DNA from: Collinsella sp.
GTDB lineage: Bacteria; Actinomycetota; Coriobacteriia; Coriobacteriales; Coriobacteriaceae
Assembly (NCBI GenBank): GCA_019414055.1
Contig: DXMV01000002.1
Span: 37,337-101,336, forward strand
DNA length: 64,000 nucleotides
Direction: 5' to 3'
The position numbers were made by a program, and so were the translations under genes. How positions within the stretch are numbered: position 1 is the stretch's first letter; each line of letters starts with the position of its first letter. The notes under the pieces were generated by a model. It did no database searches. It was given only the letters and a program-made list of their open reading frames with translations, and was not told where the DNA came from. Of the stretch, positions 26,251 to 36,012 are shown piece after piece.

Positions 26251-26639
26251 AGGTAGCGCTCCCTCGCAACGCGCTTTTCATCTTCAACTGTCATCGTATC
26301 GAGCGGCGTTCCTTTTGGCATTTTGGCTACGATATCGAGATACTCCTGGTAGTCCTCATCCTCCGCGAGCATTTCGCGAATCTCCTTCCAGGTGATCTTG
26401 GGATGCCACATCGTACCCACGTCGCGCTTGGGCTTGTCCGAGCCGCGCGTCGGCTTTGCGCCCCCGCGCTCCTGGGTAGCGTCATATTCCACTGCAACCG
26501 GGCCTTGATAGTCGAGCGGCACGATCTTGAACAACGGCTTGCTCCGCTTGAAGACCACAACTTCCTCGCCCTCATTGGCAACCTTTTCGGCCACCTGCGT
26601 AAGGTTTTGGCGCAGTTCCGAAAACGCGACGGTAACCAT
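26247..26639 (-). CDS. Phd/YefM-type antitoxin
   Basis: The N-terminal Phd/YefM DNA-binding fold is visible as MVTVAFSELRQNLTQVAEKVANEGEEVVVFKRSKPLFKIVPL. The acidic, Lys-rich tail (about 70 residues, with GTMWHPKITWKEIREMLAEDED) is the likely toxin-binding part. The start at 26639 follows GAGAGGAG; in-frame codons upstream are AT-rich and unlikely. 130 residues. Likely autorepressed through the dyad at 26675-26704. Confidence 0.9.
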   Translation of the reverse strand: MVTVAFSELRQNLTQVAEKVANEGEEVVVFKRSKPLFKIVPLDYQGPVAVEYDATQERGGAKPTRGSDKPKRDVGTMWHPKITWKEIREMLAEDEDYQEYLDIVAKMPKGTPLDTMTVEDEKRVARERYL

Positions 26640-26674
26640 AGCGGCTCCTCTCAACATATATCTTCGCTGCTTAG

Positions 26675-26704
26675 TATACACGTTAATGTTAATGTTAGTG
26701 TATA
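26675..26704 (-). promoter_or_regulatory. Promoter/operator of the Phd/PIN module
   Basis: TATACAC (26675-26681) and GTGTATA (26698-26704) form an inverted repeat around GTTAATGTTAATGTTA. The minus strand reads TATACT as a good -10 box inside it. The position 36 nt upstream of the ATG suits antitoxin autoregulation. Confidence 0.65.
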
Positions 26705-26851
26705 TAAAAATCACCACAATGGGGGCAATCAACCATTACGGGCACCTCTGCTTTGTATGAATCTCTTATCGCTCCGAGACGGTACCGATCCGCAGGATCA
26801 CCCTCAGCAACCTACATGACGCAGATCACGGTGTCCGTCACCGCACCCAAA

Positions 26852-26890
26852 TAAAAACCTCCCGGAAAGTATCAGACTTTCCGGGAGGTT
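26852..26890 (-). terminator. Rho-independent terminator of ligA
   Basis: AACCTCCCGGAAAGT and ACTTTCCGGGAGGTT form a perfect 15-bp stem with a 5-nt loop; T residues follow on the minus strand, 23 nt after the ligA stop. Confidence 0.92.
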
Positions 26891-26912
26891 ATCCAATTTG
26901 ATTATCGGCACC

Positions 26913-29141
26913 TTAAGCCTGGGGCACCTCACCAGTAGCTAAGATCTGCTCGAGCGCGTCCTCGTCCAGCACGGGCACGCCCAGCTGCTCGGCTTTGGTG
27001 AGCTTGGAGCCTGCTTTGGGGCCGGCGACCAGATAGCTCGTCCTCTTTGACACGCTACCCGAAACCTTGGCGCCGAGCACCTTGAGCGCCGCACCCGCCT
27101 CGTCGCGTGTGCGGTTGACGAGCGTGCCGGTCAGCACAAACGTCAGGCCCGCGAGCGGCTGGGCGTCGACGAGATCGCCTGCCACGCCAGCGTCGGCTGC
27201 GGCTTGCGCGTGCGCGGCGCCCAAGTCGACCTCGAGCGACAGGCCCGCCTGGCGTAGGCGCTCCAGCACGGCAAGGTTTTCGGGCACGGCCAGGAACTGC
27301 TTGACGCTCGCCGCAATCTTGGGACCGATGCCCTCGCACTCGGCAATATCCTCTTCGCTTGCCAAGATAAGCTTGTCAATCGACAGGAATCGCTCGGCAA
27401 TGACCTCGCCTACACTCTTGCCCACGTGGCGGATGCCCAGGGCAAACAGCACGCGACCGAGCGGCTGGCTCTTGGACTTGTTGAGCTCGGCGATGATTTT
27501 CTCGGCCGTCTTGAGGCCTACCGGAATGGGGTTGCCCTTCTTGACGCCCTTTTTGCTATTGGAGCTGGCATAGGTACGCCCCGTGTCCAGTCCGGCGATG
27601 TCGTCAACCGTGAGCTGGTAGAAGTCCGCGACGTCGTGAATCAGCCCGGCGGCGATCATCTTGTCGACGATCTCGTCGCCCAGGCCGTCGACGTCCATGC
27701 AGCCGCGGCTCACCCAGTGGAGCAGGCGCTCCTTGAGCTGTGCGGGGCAGTCGATGGACACGCAGCGGTAGGCCACCTCGCCATCCTCGTGAACCACGGG
27801 GCTGCCGCACACGGGGCAAACCTCGGGCATGTGCCAGTCGACCGAATCGGCCGGGCGCTTGTCGAGCACCGGGCCCACAACCTCAGGGATTACGTCGCCC
27901 GCCTTGTGCACGATGATGGTGTCGCCCTCGCGTACGTTTTTGCGGCGGATCTCGTCGATATTGTGCAGTGTCGCGCGCGCGATGGTAGAGCCGGCGACCG
28001 TCACTGGATCGAACTCGGCGACCGGCGTGAGCACACCGGTGCGGCCCACCTGGATGCGAATCTCGCGAAGTACCGTCTGCTTTTCCTCGGGCGGGAACTT
28101 AAAGGCGATGGCCCAGCGCGGTGCGCGAGCGGTAAAGCCCAGGTCGAGCTGCTGCTGGAAGCTGTCGACCTTTACGACCACGCCGTCGATGTCGTAGTCC
28201 AAGTCGCCGCGATGCTCGAGGGCCTGGGCGCAGAACTCGTGGACCTCGGCCGGCGTGGCGCAGCGGGCCACGTTGGGGTTGACGCTAAAACCGGCGCGGC
28301 GCAGCCAGTCGAGGAACTCACGCTGGCTGTGGACGTGCAGCGGATCGGTATCGGCAATGGCGTAGATAAAGGTGGCCAAGTCGCGGCGCGCCGTGACCTT
28401 GGGATCCTTCTGGCGCAACGATCCGGCGGCGGCGTTGCGCGGGTTGGCGAAGGGGTCGCGGCCCTCGGCATCGGCCTCTTCATTCAGACGAACAAAGCTG
28501 CCTTTGGGCATATAGACCTCGCCGCGTACTTCGATGGTACGCTCGCGGTCGGCACCCATGTGGGCGAGCGCCGGCTCGGACAGATGCATGGGCACGTCCT
28601 TGATGGTGCGCACGTTAAGCGACACGTCCTCGCCCGTTGTGCCGTCACCGCGCGTGGCGGCGCGCACAAAGGTGCCGTTTTGGTAGGTAAGCGCCACGCC
28701 CAGACCGTCGATCTTAAGCTCGCAGGTATAGGTGACGCTGCCGGCACCGAGCGCATCCTCGGCGCGCTGGAGCCACGCGTCAAGTTCGTCCAGATCCATG
28801 GCATCGTCCATGGAATACATGCGCGCCATATGCGTGACCGGCGTAAATTGCTCGCTCACGTATCCGCCCACACGCTGGGTATAGCTGTCGGGCGTCACCA
28901 GGTCGGGATAGGCCGCCTCGATCTGCTGGAGCTCAACGAGCATTTTGTCGAAGGCGGCGTCCGTGATCTCGGGTGCGTCGAGCATGTAGTAGCGATAGGC
29001 GTGGTAATCGAGCTCGTGGCGCAGCTCGGCCGCGCGCGCTGCCGCCTGGGCACGGGCGTCGGTCGGTGCGGCGGCGTCCGCGCTCGCGGGCGTTTCGGTA
29101 TCGATGTCCACACCGTCACCAAACAGGCTCGATTGCTCCAT
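26913..29141 (-). CDS. ligA: NAD-dependent DNA ligase
   Basis: Joins nicks during replication and repair. The 742-residue protein has domain Ia (YHAYRYYMLDAPEITDAAFDKM), the adenylated Lys in ELKIDGLGVAL, the OB domain, a four-Cys zinc finger (CPVCGSPVV...CVSIDCPAQ), helix-hairpin-helix repeats, and a C-terminal BRCT domain with TFVLTGTLVN. It exceeds the usual ~670 residues by an Ala-rich 30-residue N-terminal extension and a Lys/Ser-rich insert (SSNSKKGVKKGNP) before the HhH region. Confidence 0.98.
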   Translation of the reverse strand: MEQSSLFGDGVDIDTETPASADAAAPTDARAQAAARAAELRHELDYHAYRYYMLDAPEITDAAFDKMLVELQQIEAAYPDLVTPDSYTQRVGGYVSEQFTPVTHMARMYSMDDAMDLDELDAWLQRAEDALGAGSVTYTCELKIDGLGVALTYQNGTFVRAATRGDGTTGEDVSLNVRTIKDVPMHLSEPALAHMGADRERTIEVRGEVYMPKGSFVRLNEEADAEGRDPFANPRNAAAGSLRQKDPKVTARRDLATFIYAIADTDPLHVHSQREFLDWLRRAGFSVNPNVARCATPAEVHEFCAQALEHRGDLDYDIDGVVVKVDSFQQQLDLGFTARAPRWAIAFKFPPEEKQTVLREIRIQVGRTGVLTPVAEFDPVTVAGSTIARATLHNIDEIRRKNVREGDTIIVHKAGDVIPEVVGPVLDKRPADSVDWHMPEVCPVCGSPVVHEDGEVAYRCVSIDCPAQLKERLLHWVSRGCMDVDGLGDEIVDKMIAAGLIHDVADFYQLTVDDIAGLDTGRTYASSNSKKGVKKGNPIPVGLKTAEKIIAELNKSKSQPLGRVLFALGIRHVGKSVGEVIAERFLSIDKLILASEEDIAECEGIGPKIAASVKQFLAVPENLAVLERLRQAGLSLEVDLGAAHAQAAADAGVAGDLVDAQPLAGLTFVLTGTLVNRTRDEAGAALKVLGAKVSGSVSKRTSYLVAGPKAGSKLTKAEQLGVPVLDEDALEQILATGEVPQA

Positions 29142-29249
29142 TGCGGCACTCCTTCGCTCGATTTCAAACGGATACTAGAGTACCACCGGTCACGATGGGG
29201 CCGAATAGCGGTCTCAAACCGCACCGAATCGGCAGCCGCCGGACTGGGG

Positions 29250-29452
29250 TGGACAGTTAGTTCAGATACGTATAAATCCTGGAGCTGGATCAGGCACGAA
29301 CACTTCTGTTTCGACTAATTTGGGCTCCTCGGGACCATGTAAACGTCCCGCTCGCCCTTCCAAACGCCCATCCGAGCCCCATCCCAATCAAAAATTGCTC
29401 AAAACGCATCCCAGGCTGTTCCAGATTTATACGTATCTGAACTAACTGTCCA
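29250..29452. mobile_element. MITE-like element, 203 bp, 29-bp terminal inverted repeats
   Basis: TGGACAGTTAGTTCAGATAC begins the left end; the first 29 bp recur perfectly inverted at the right end (29424-29452), with one extra C then TGG inside the left arm. The interior has no open frame of note and no target duplication is obvious. The rest of the 29142-29590 gap holds no gene. Confidence 0.65.
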
Positions 29453-29522
29453 GACCATTACGAACCAGGCCGCTTGTCAGCCTTAAGTGGTCCGTTTTCC
29501 TCCGTCCCTAACGGATCAACAG

Positions 29523-29564
29523 GAAAAGAGGGGGCTGCCCCGCGTTGGCGGGACAGCCCCCTCT
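29523..29564 (-). terminator. Rho-independent terminator of htrA
   Basis: AGAGGGGGCTGCCCCGC pairs with GCGGGACAGCCCCCTCT with one mismatch; TTTTCC follows on the minus strand. It lies 26 nt after the htrA stop. Confidence 0.9.
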
Positions 29565-29590
29565 GGCTTCGATATGTGTGGAGTGGCTCG

Positions 29591-31045
<1,455 letters not shown>

Positions 31046-31070
31046 AGCTGCAATCCTTTCGTCAAATAAC

Positions 31071-31098
31071 CAAAGGCCCGCCAAACATGTGGCGGGCC
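31071..31098 (-). terminator. Probable terminator upstream of htrA
   Basis: GGCCCGCC and GGCGGGCC with an 8-nt loop, followed on the minus strand by TTTGGTTATTTG. It would end transcripts coming from the GlnR-like gene. Confidence 0.7.
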
Positions 31099-31216
31099 AT
31101 CATTGTTCACGTTGAGTTGTACCCCAATATGCGAGCGCAAGTGTATGAGAACGCAATCTTTTAGGAAGGCTTAAGTTCTGCTGCAAACTCGAAGGGAACC
31201 CGCACCTGCGGCAAAA

Positions 31217-31249
31217 CCACCACAAAGGTGCCTGTCCCCTTTGTGGTGG
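31217..31249. repeat. Family B hairpin, copy 4
   Basis: CCACCACAAAGG and CCTTTGTGGTGG around TGCCTGTCC, directly after the stop of the GlnR-like regulator (31254). Identical stem to copy 3. Confidence 0.88.
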
Positions 31250-31253
31250 AAAT

Positions 31254-31916
31254 CTAGTCCTTAAACAGATAGCCCACGCCGCGGACGGTGGTGATGTGCG
31301 CCGCGATCTGCGGGCCCACTTTGGAGCGGATGCGTCGGATGTGCACGTCGACGGTGCGCGTGCCGCCGCAGTACTCAAAGCCCCACACGCGGTGCAGCAG
31401 CACCTCGCGGCTGTAGGCGCGGTTGGGGTGCGTCGCCAAAAAGCTCAGCAGCGAGTACTCCATTAGCGTCAGGTCGATGGGCTCGTTATCGAGTGTCACC
31501 TGGTAGGTAGCCAGGTTGATCTCGAGGTTATCGATGTTGAGCACATCGTCGGCGGCCACGGTCTCCTCCTCGCCCATCAGGCGCTGCGCGCGAGCCTTGA
31601 GCTCGTTGGGCGTCGCCGTGGGGCATACAAAGTCGGCATGCGCGTGATTGGGCAGGCGCAAGGTACCGAGTGCCTCGTCGTCGACGATCACCAGCATGGG
31701 GACACCGCCGCGATCGTCAAGCCACTTGGCAATCTGATCGATGCGGTCGCTGCGGATGCCATCGGAATCGAGGATCAGCAGGTCAAAGTCATGCGCCGCA
31801 GTCGGCGAATCGGGAGTGGCCAGGCTCACCTCGACACCCAGGGTGGTCGTCAGGCTGCGGGCAAACTCATGGAAGCGCGTCGTGCGCGCCATGAACAGGG
31901 CACTCTTTTCGGACAT
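31254..31916 (-). CDS. GlnR-like orphan response regulator (OmpR-type)
   Basis: A 220-residue regulator with a receiver-like domain (residues 1-115) and a C-terminal winged helix (HPNRAYSREVLLHRVWGFEYCGGTRTVDVHIRRIRSKVG). In the receiver the candidate phospho-Asp region DLLILDSDGIRSD is present, but the paired acidic residues near the N-terminus are missing (SALFMARTTRFHEF). This is known for actinobacterial GlnR regulators, which act without a kinase. It follows glnA by 50 bp on the same strand and no histidine kinase is near, so control of nitrogen genes is likely. GGAGG precedes the ATG at 31916. Confidence 0.85.
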   Translation of the reverse strand: MSEKSALFMARTTRFHEFARSLTTTLGVEVSLATPDSPTAAHDFDLLILDSDGIRSDRIDQIAKWLDDRGGVPMLVIVDDEALGTLRLPNHAHADFVCPTATPNELKARAQRLMGEEETVAADDVLNIDNLEINLATYQVTLDNEPIDLTLMEYSLLSFLATHPNRAYSREVLLHRVWGFEYCGGTRTVDVHIRRIRSKVGPQIAAHITTVRGVGYLFKD

Positions 31917-31966
31917 ATCGGCCTCCAAAGAAATGAGCTCAATCGTACTGGAACAAACCAGCGCGA

Positions 31967-33304
31967 TTAGGAGTTCGCCAGGTAGTGCTTGATCTCCCAC
32001 TCGGTAATCGTAGACTCAAACTTATGCCACTCGTCGCGCTTCTTTTTGAGGAAGAAGCTGTGGATGTGCTCGCCGAGAGCATCCTTCATAAACTGCGAGT
32101 CCTCAAAGACGTCGAGCGCCTCTTTGAGCGAGCGCGGCAGCGGCGCGTAGCCGGCCTCGACCATCTGGCGGTCGGTAAGCTTGAGCGTCTCGGCCGTGGC
32201 CTCGGGCGGGAGTTCCAGCTTGCGCTCGATGCCGTCCAGACCAGCCGCCAGCGTGACGGCGTTGACCAGGTACGGGTTGGCCATGGGGTCGGGACTGCGC
32301 AGCTCGATGCGCGTGGACAGCGGCTTGCCGGGCTTGTAGACCGGGATGCGGACCATACTCGCGCGGTTGCGCAGGCCCCACGTGGCGTACTGCGGCACGG
32401 AGTCGCCACCCGTGGTGATGCGCTTGTACGAGTTGACCGTGGGGTTGGTGATGGCGCTGATCTCGCGCGCGTGCGCCAAGATGCCGGCCATGTAGTGCTT
32501 GGCGATTTCGGAGAGGTGGTACTTCTCGTCGTCCTCGCCCCAAAAGACGTTGTTGCCGTCGTGGTCGAACAGCGACTGATGCAAAAACATGGCGCTGCCG
32601 TCCTCGCCCGCCAACGGCTTGGGCATAAAGGAGGCGTGGCAACCGCTCTCGTAGGCCTGCTGCTTAATGATGAGCTTGGCCGTGGTGACGGCGTCGGACA
32701 TGCTCAGGGCCTCGGCATGACGCAAGCTCATGCCGTGCTGCGAGCGGCCGGCGGCGTGGAAGGTGTACTCCACGGGCACGGACATCTTCTCGAGCGTGAG
32801 GACCGTGTTGCGACGCAGGTCGCGGGCGGCATCGCTCACCGAAAGATCGAAGTAGCCCACGTTGTCGAGCGGCTCGGGGGTGTGCTCGTCGGGGAAGTAG
32901 TAGTACTCCAGCTCGGCGCCCACGTTGAGCAGATAGCCGGCCTTCTCGGCCTTGCGGAACATGCGGCGCAGGGCATCGCGCGGGTCGCCGGCAAACGGCT
33001 TGCGATCGGGAGTACACACGTCGCAGAACACGCGGGCGACGCCGTTGTGGCTCGGGCGCCACGGCAGGATTTGGAAGGTCGAAGCATCAGGGAATGCGAG
33101 CATGTCGGCTTCCTCGGGCGTGGCAAAGCCCTCGATAGCGGAGCCGTCAAAGCCAATACCCTCCTCAAAAGCGACCTCGAGGTCCTCGGGGCTAATGGCA
33201 AAGTTCTTGAGGCGGCCGAGAATGTCGACAAACCACAGACGCACAAAGCGGATGTCACGCTGCTCTACGGAGCGGAGTACGTAATCGATGTTCTGCTGGT
33301 TCAT
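31967..33304 (-). CDS. glnA: Glutamine synthetase, type I
   Basis: Makes glutamine from glutamate, ammonia and ATP. The 445-residue chain has LWFVDILGRLKNF (beta-grasp domain), GIGFDGSAIEGF, the metal-binding AELEYYYFP, FLHQSLF, and PTVNSYKRI with RIELRSPDPMANPYL. The length and lack of a clear adenylylation Tyr segment fit the short, non-adenylylated GSI-alpha group. Followed by the GlnR-like regulator gene. Confidence 0.96.
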   Translation of the reverse strand: MNQQNIDYVLRSVEQRDIRFVRLWFVDILGRLKNFAISPEDLEVAFEEGIGFDGSAIEGFATPEEADMLAFPDASTFQILPWRPSHNGVARVFCDVCTPDRKPFAGDPRDALRRMFRKAEKAGYLLNVGAELEYYYFPDEHTPEPLDNVGYFDLSVSDAARDLRRNTVLTLEKMSVPVEYTFHAAGRSQHGMSLRHAEALSMSDAVTTAKLIIKQQAYESGCHASFMPKPLAGEDGSAMFLHQSLFDHDGNNVFWGEDDEKYHLSEIAKHYMAGILAHAREISAITNPTVNSYKRITTGGDSVPQYATWGLRNRASMVRIPVYKPGKPLSTRIELRSPDPMANPYLVNAVTLAAGLDGIERKLELPPEATAETLKLTDRQMVEAGYAPLPRSLKEALDVFEDSQFMKDALGEHIHSFFLKKKRDEWHKFESTITEWEIKHYLANS

Positions 33305-33430
33305 GTCGCTCCCCTTTCTTTCGGGCGGGTTTCGACTGGTCTATATCGCAGATACTATCGCAGAAAAATGTTTCCGCAGGGTTAAAGCGTATCAAGCGCT
33401 CAAAAAACGTGCGCGAACAGGCCGTCTGAC

Positions 33431-33925
33431 TTACGCGCGATCATAAAGGATCACTCCTTCGCGCTCGATTACCGCGGCAAGATCGTCATCAAGATCGTCA
33501 CTCGAGACGAGGTCGACCTGCCTCCCGGTTTCTTTGCGCACCGCCTCACCAAACGCCGACAACGCGAAAAGACCAAAGCCCTGATCGCGATCGACTTCGA
33601 GACGCAAGTCAATGTCACTATCGGCACGCGCCTCGCCACGAGCATACGAGCCAAAAAGAATCACGGTTTTGATGGCGGGAATCGGGCTGGCCGCCTCACG
33701 GACGGCTGACTCAATCTGAGCAGTATCCAAAATGCCCGCCGCAGCGCTTTCGCTCGCAGAGCTTTTACCGAGTGAAGGAACAAACGGCAGCGAGCGCTCG
33801 CGCAGCATCTGTCTCATAAACATATTGACCGCAACAGACGAAGTCATGCCAAGTTCTTCGCACAGCTCGGCAAATGAATCTTTAATTGACGAGTCCACTC
33901 GCACACTCAGCACAGACGCAGCCAT
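33431..33925 (-). CDS. RelB/DinJ-like domain fused to a minimal nucleotidyltransferase
   Basis: A 164-residue two-domain protein. Residues 1-45 (SVRVDSSIKDSFAELCEELGM, then VAVNMFMRQML) match RelB/DinJ ribbon-helix-helix antitoxins. After a Ser/Ala linker, residues 85-164 are an MNT-type nucleotidyltransferase with GSYARGEARADSDIDL (92-107), a third acidic site in QVDLVSSDDL, and the ending ILYDRA. MNT proteins normally act as antitoxins of HEPN toxins by AMPylating them. No HEPN gene or RelE is adjacent. Function unknown; probable orphan or solitary antitoxin. Confidence 0.85.
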   Translation of the reverse strand: MAASVLSVRVDSSIKDSFAELCEELGMTSSVAVNMFMRQMLRERSLPFVPSLGKSSASESAAAGILDTAQIESAVREAASPIPAIKTVILFGSYARGEARADSDIDLRLEVDRDQGFGLFALSAFGEAVRKETGRQVDLVSSDDLDDDLAAVIEREGVILYDRA

Positions 33926-33967
33926 GGGTACCTCCTGTATGACATTGTCTATATAATATCACACAGG

Positions 33968-34990
33968 CTAGCGCGAGGTCGAAGCGCGGTGTTCGATGTG
34001 GCCGGGGACCTCGATGCGCTTGGGGGCGAGCTTTGCGGCATCGCCCACCGTAGTGGTAACGACGTCGATGCGCTCGGACAGGCGCTCGACTACGCGCTCG
34101 GCAATGGTAAGGGTGTCTTGCGCGGCCGTGGTCACACCGCCAAAAAGCACGTGGTTCCAGGGGTAATCGTCAAACGTCGCGATCTTGAGGCCAGCCGGCA
34201 ACGAGGGGCCGAGCTGGGCCAGCGCCTCGGTCAGACGCAGGAAAACCAGGCCGTTGACGGCAATGAGGCCGAGCTTTTTACCCGCATAGCCGCGGATGGT
34301 CTCGTCCAGGCGACTGACACCCTCGACGCCACCGTCCGCCAAGGTGACGACCTCGCCGGCCAGGCCGCGGCGCGAGAGCTCGTCGGCAAACGCCTCGGCG
34401 CGTTCGCGACGCACGGGGCTGTCGTCGCTTGCCTCGGCGAGCAGGCACAGGCGCTCGCTGCCCGCAGAGGCCAAGGCGTCTACCAGGCCGGCGACCAGCT
34501 CACGGTTGTTGGAGGTCACCAGATCGACACCGCCGTCGGCAACATCGCGGTCGAGCAGCACGACAGGCAGGCGTCCCGCAGCCGCGGCGATGGCCCCGTC
34601 GTTGCCGCCACAGGTGTTGACGACCAGGCCGTCCGCGCCGGCATCGATAAGTCTGGTAAGCGACTCTGCCTCCTTGGCGGGTTCGTTGCCGCTAATGGCG
34701 GTCATGAGCGAGCAGCCGCGCGCGGCGGCGCTGGCGGAAAGCCCTTCGAGCATGGCGCTGGAGAACGGGTTAGCGATGTCGGCCAGGATCACGCCGATGA
34801 GGTTGGTGCGCGAGCTGCGCAGGTTGCGCGCGGCGGCACGTGGGCGATAGCCAGTGCGCTCGATAACCGCCGCGATGCGCGCGCGAGTTTCCTCGGTCAT
34901 CTGCCCGGGGCGGTTGTTGAGATAGCGCGAAACCGTGGCCGGGCTCACGCCCGCCTCGGCGGCAATGTCCTTAATCCTCATCTGCGCCAT
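33968..34990 (-). CDS. LacI-family regulator
   Basis: A 340-residue repressor with the N-terminal headpiece IKDIAAEAGVSPATVSRYLN, the hinge RNLRSSRTNLIGVI, and a periplasmic-binding-type sugar domain. The sequence style is near the KdgR-like branch, but the ligand is unknown. ATG at 34990 (MAQMRIKD); the second Met nine bases on is possible. GntR follows upstream on the same strand, 120 bp away. No sugar gene adjoins, so the target is uncertain. Confidence 0.9.
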   Translation of the reverse strand: MAQMRIKDIAAEAGVSPATVSRYLNNRPGQMTEETRARIAAVIERTGYRPRAAARNLRSSRTNLIGVILADIANPFSSAMLEGLSASAAARGCSLMTAISGNEPAKEAESLTRLIDAGADGLVVNTCGGNDGAIAAAAGRLPVVLLDRDVADGGVDLVTSNNRELVAGLVDALASAGSERLCLLAEASDDSPVRRERAEAFADELSRRGLAGEVVTLADGGVEGVSRLDETIRGYAGKKLGLIAVNGLVFLRLTEALAQLGPSLPAGLKIATFDDYPWNHVLFGGVTTAAQDTLTIAERVVERLSERIDVVTTTVGDAAKLAPKRIEVPGHIEHRASTSR

Positions 34991-35113
34991 AGCGCACCCC
35001 GTTCCCCAATTGTCGGCAGTCTGAGCCATTTTAGGCATTTTTAAAAAACTCGCTTGCAAAACGTTGTAGGTGAGCAGCATCGTTTTTGCGTCTCGAGCAG
35101 ATGCGGTGATGGG

Positions 35114-35806
35114 CTAGATAGACGAGTCTTTGGAAAGCTCGAAATAGTCGGGATGCAAGGCGATAACCGGGCCCTGCTCCTCGGGCATCAGGTGCAAGTG
35201 CGTCTCGGCAAGATAGCTCGCCGTGTCGGTATCGCCCCTCTTAATGGCCTCGAGAATCCGACGATGTTGTCGACGAATCGGCTCCCAATCCAGATCCTGC
35301 GACACCATACGCAACCAGTTGTATCGCTCAAAATGCGTATTGATGCTCTTCATCCAATCCCACAACATGTGACGGCCGGCAATCACAAAACACGTCTCAT
35401 GAAACAGGTTATCCAAGTCGAAAAAGCGACGCGTTTCGCGATGGTCGAGCGATTCGGACTCGGCAAGAATCTGCTCAAGCCGATGCTTCTGCTCGGACGT
35501 GGCTGCCGAGCAGCATTTAATGAGTACGCTTCTTTCGAGTTTCTCGCGCAAGAAACAGGCGTTCTCGGCGCGCTCCATGCTGATTTTTGAGACATAGGTG
35601 CCGCTTTTGGGACGCGTTTCCACTAGCTCCTGCTCACGCAGACGCACAAAGGACTCGCGAATGGGCGTGCGCCCGATTCCCGTCTCCTTTTCCAGACCAA
35701 TCGCCGAAAGGCGCGTGCCGGGCTTGAGCTCGGCATAGATGATCCTGGAGCGCAATGCGTTGTATGCCTGATCTTGCAGGCTCTGATAATGCTGGTGTTG
35801 TTCCAT
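35114..35806 (-). CDS. GntR-family regulator (FadR/FCD type)
   Basis: A 230-residue protein. The winged-helix start (ALRSRIIYAELKPGTRLSAIGLEKETGIGRTPIRESFVRL) is textbook GntR. The C-terminal FCD domain has FHETCFVIAGRH and the metal-binding His of RRQHRRILEAI and AETHLH. The ligand is probably an organic acid. It lies downstream of the old-yellow-enzyme gene, which may be its target (inference). Confidence 0.92.
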   Translation of the reverse strand: MEQHQHYQSLQDQAYNALRSRIIYAELKPGTRLSAIGLEKETGIGRTPIRESFVRLREQELVETRPKSGTYVSKISMERAENACFLREKLERSVLIKCCSAATSEQKHRLEQILAESESLDHRETRRFFDLDNLFHETCFVIAGRHMLWDWMKSINTHFERYNWLRMVSQDLDWEPIRRQHRRILEAIKRGDTDTASYLAETHLHLMPEEQGPVIALHPDYFELSKDSSI

Positions 35807-35924
35807 AAAGCCCTCGAATGAAGCTCACGGTTTGTCGAATAACACCACGTAATACTATCGCATCCCCCATCCCCTCAATTGCGGTGAAAGAGGGAGTGCT
35901 CACGTCGCCAGCACCGCAAGAGCA

Positions 35925-35959
35925 AGCGGTGGCATCCCGAAACCCGGGACACCACCGCT
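35925..35959. terminator. Hairpin after the OYE-type reductase
   Basis: AGCGGTGGCATCCC and GGGACACCACCGCT (12 of 14 paired), 54 nt after the reductase stop. ATTTTGC follows on the plus strand, so the direction is unclear. Confidence 0.55.
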
Positions 35960-36012
35960 ATTTTGCTATCGGATGGCGCAGAAACGCCCCTCCTCATGCA
36001 CCAAGGGGTTGA

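Noticed and set aside
29250..29452. Rho-independent terminator formed by the long inverted repeat
   Set aside because: The arms are about 140 nt apart, and htrA and ligA already have normal terminators or promoters nearby.
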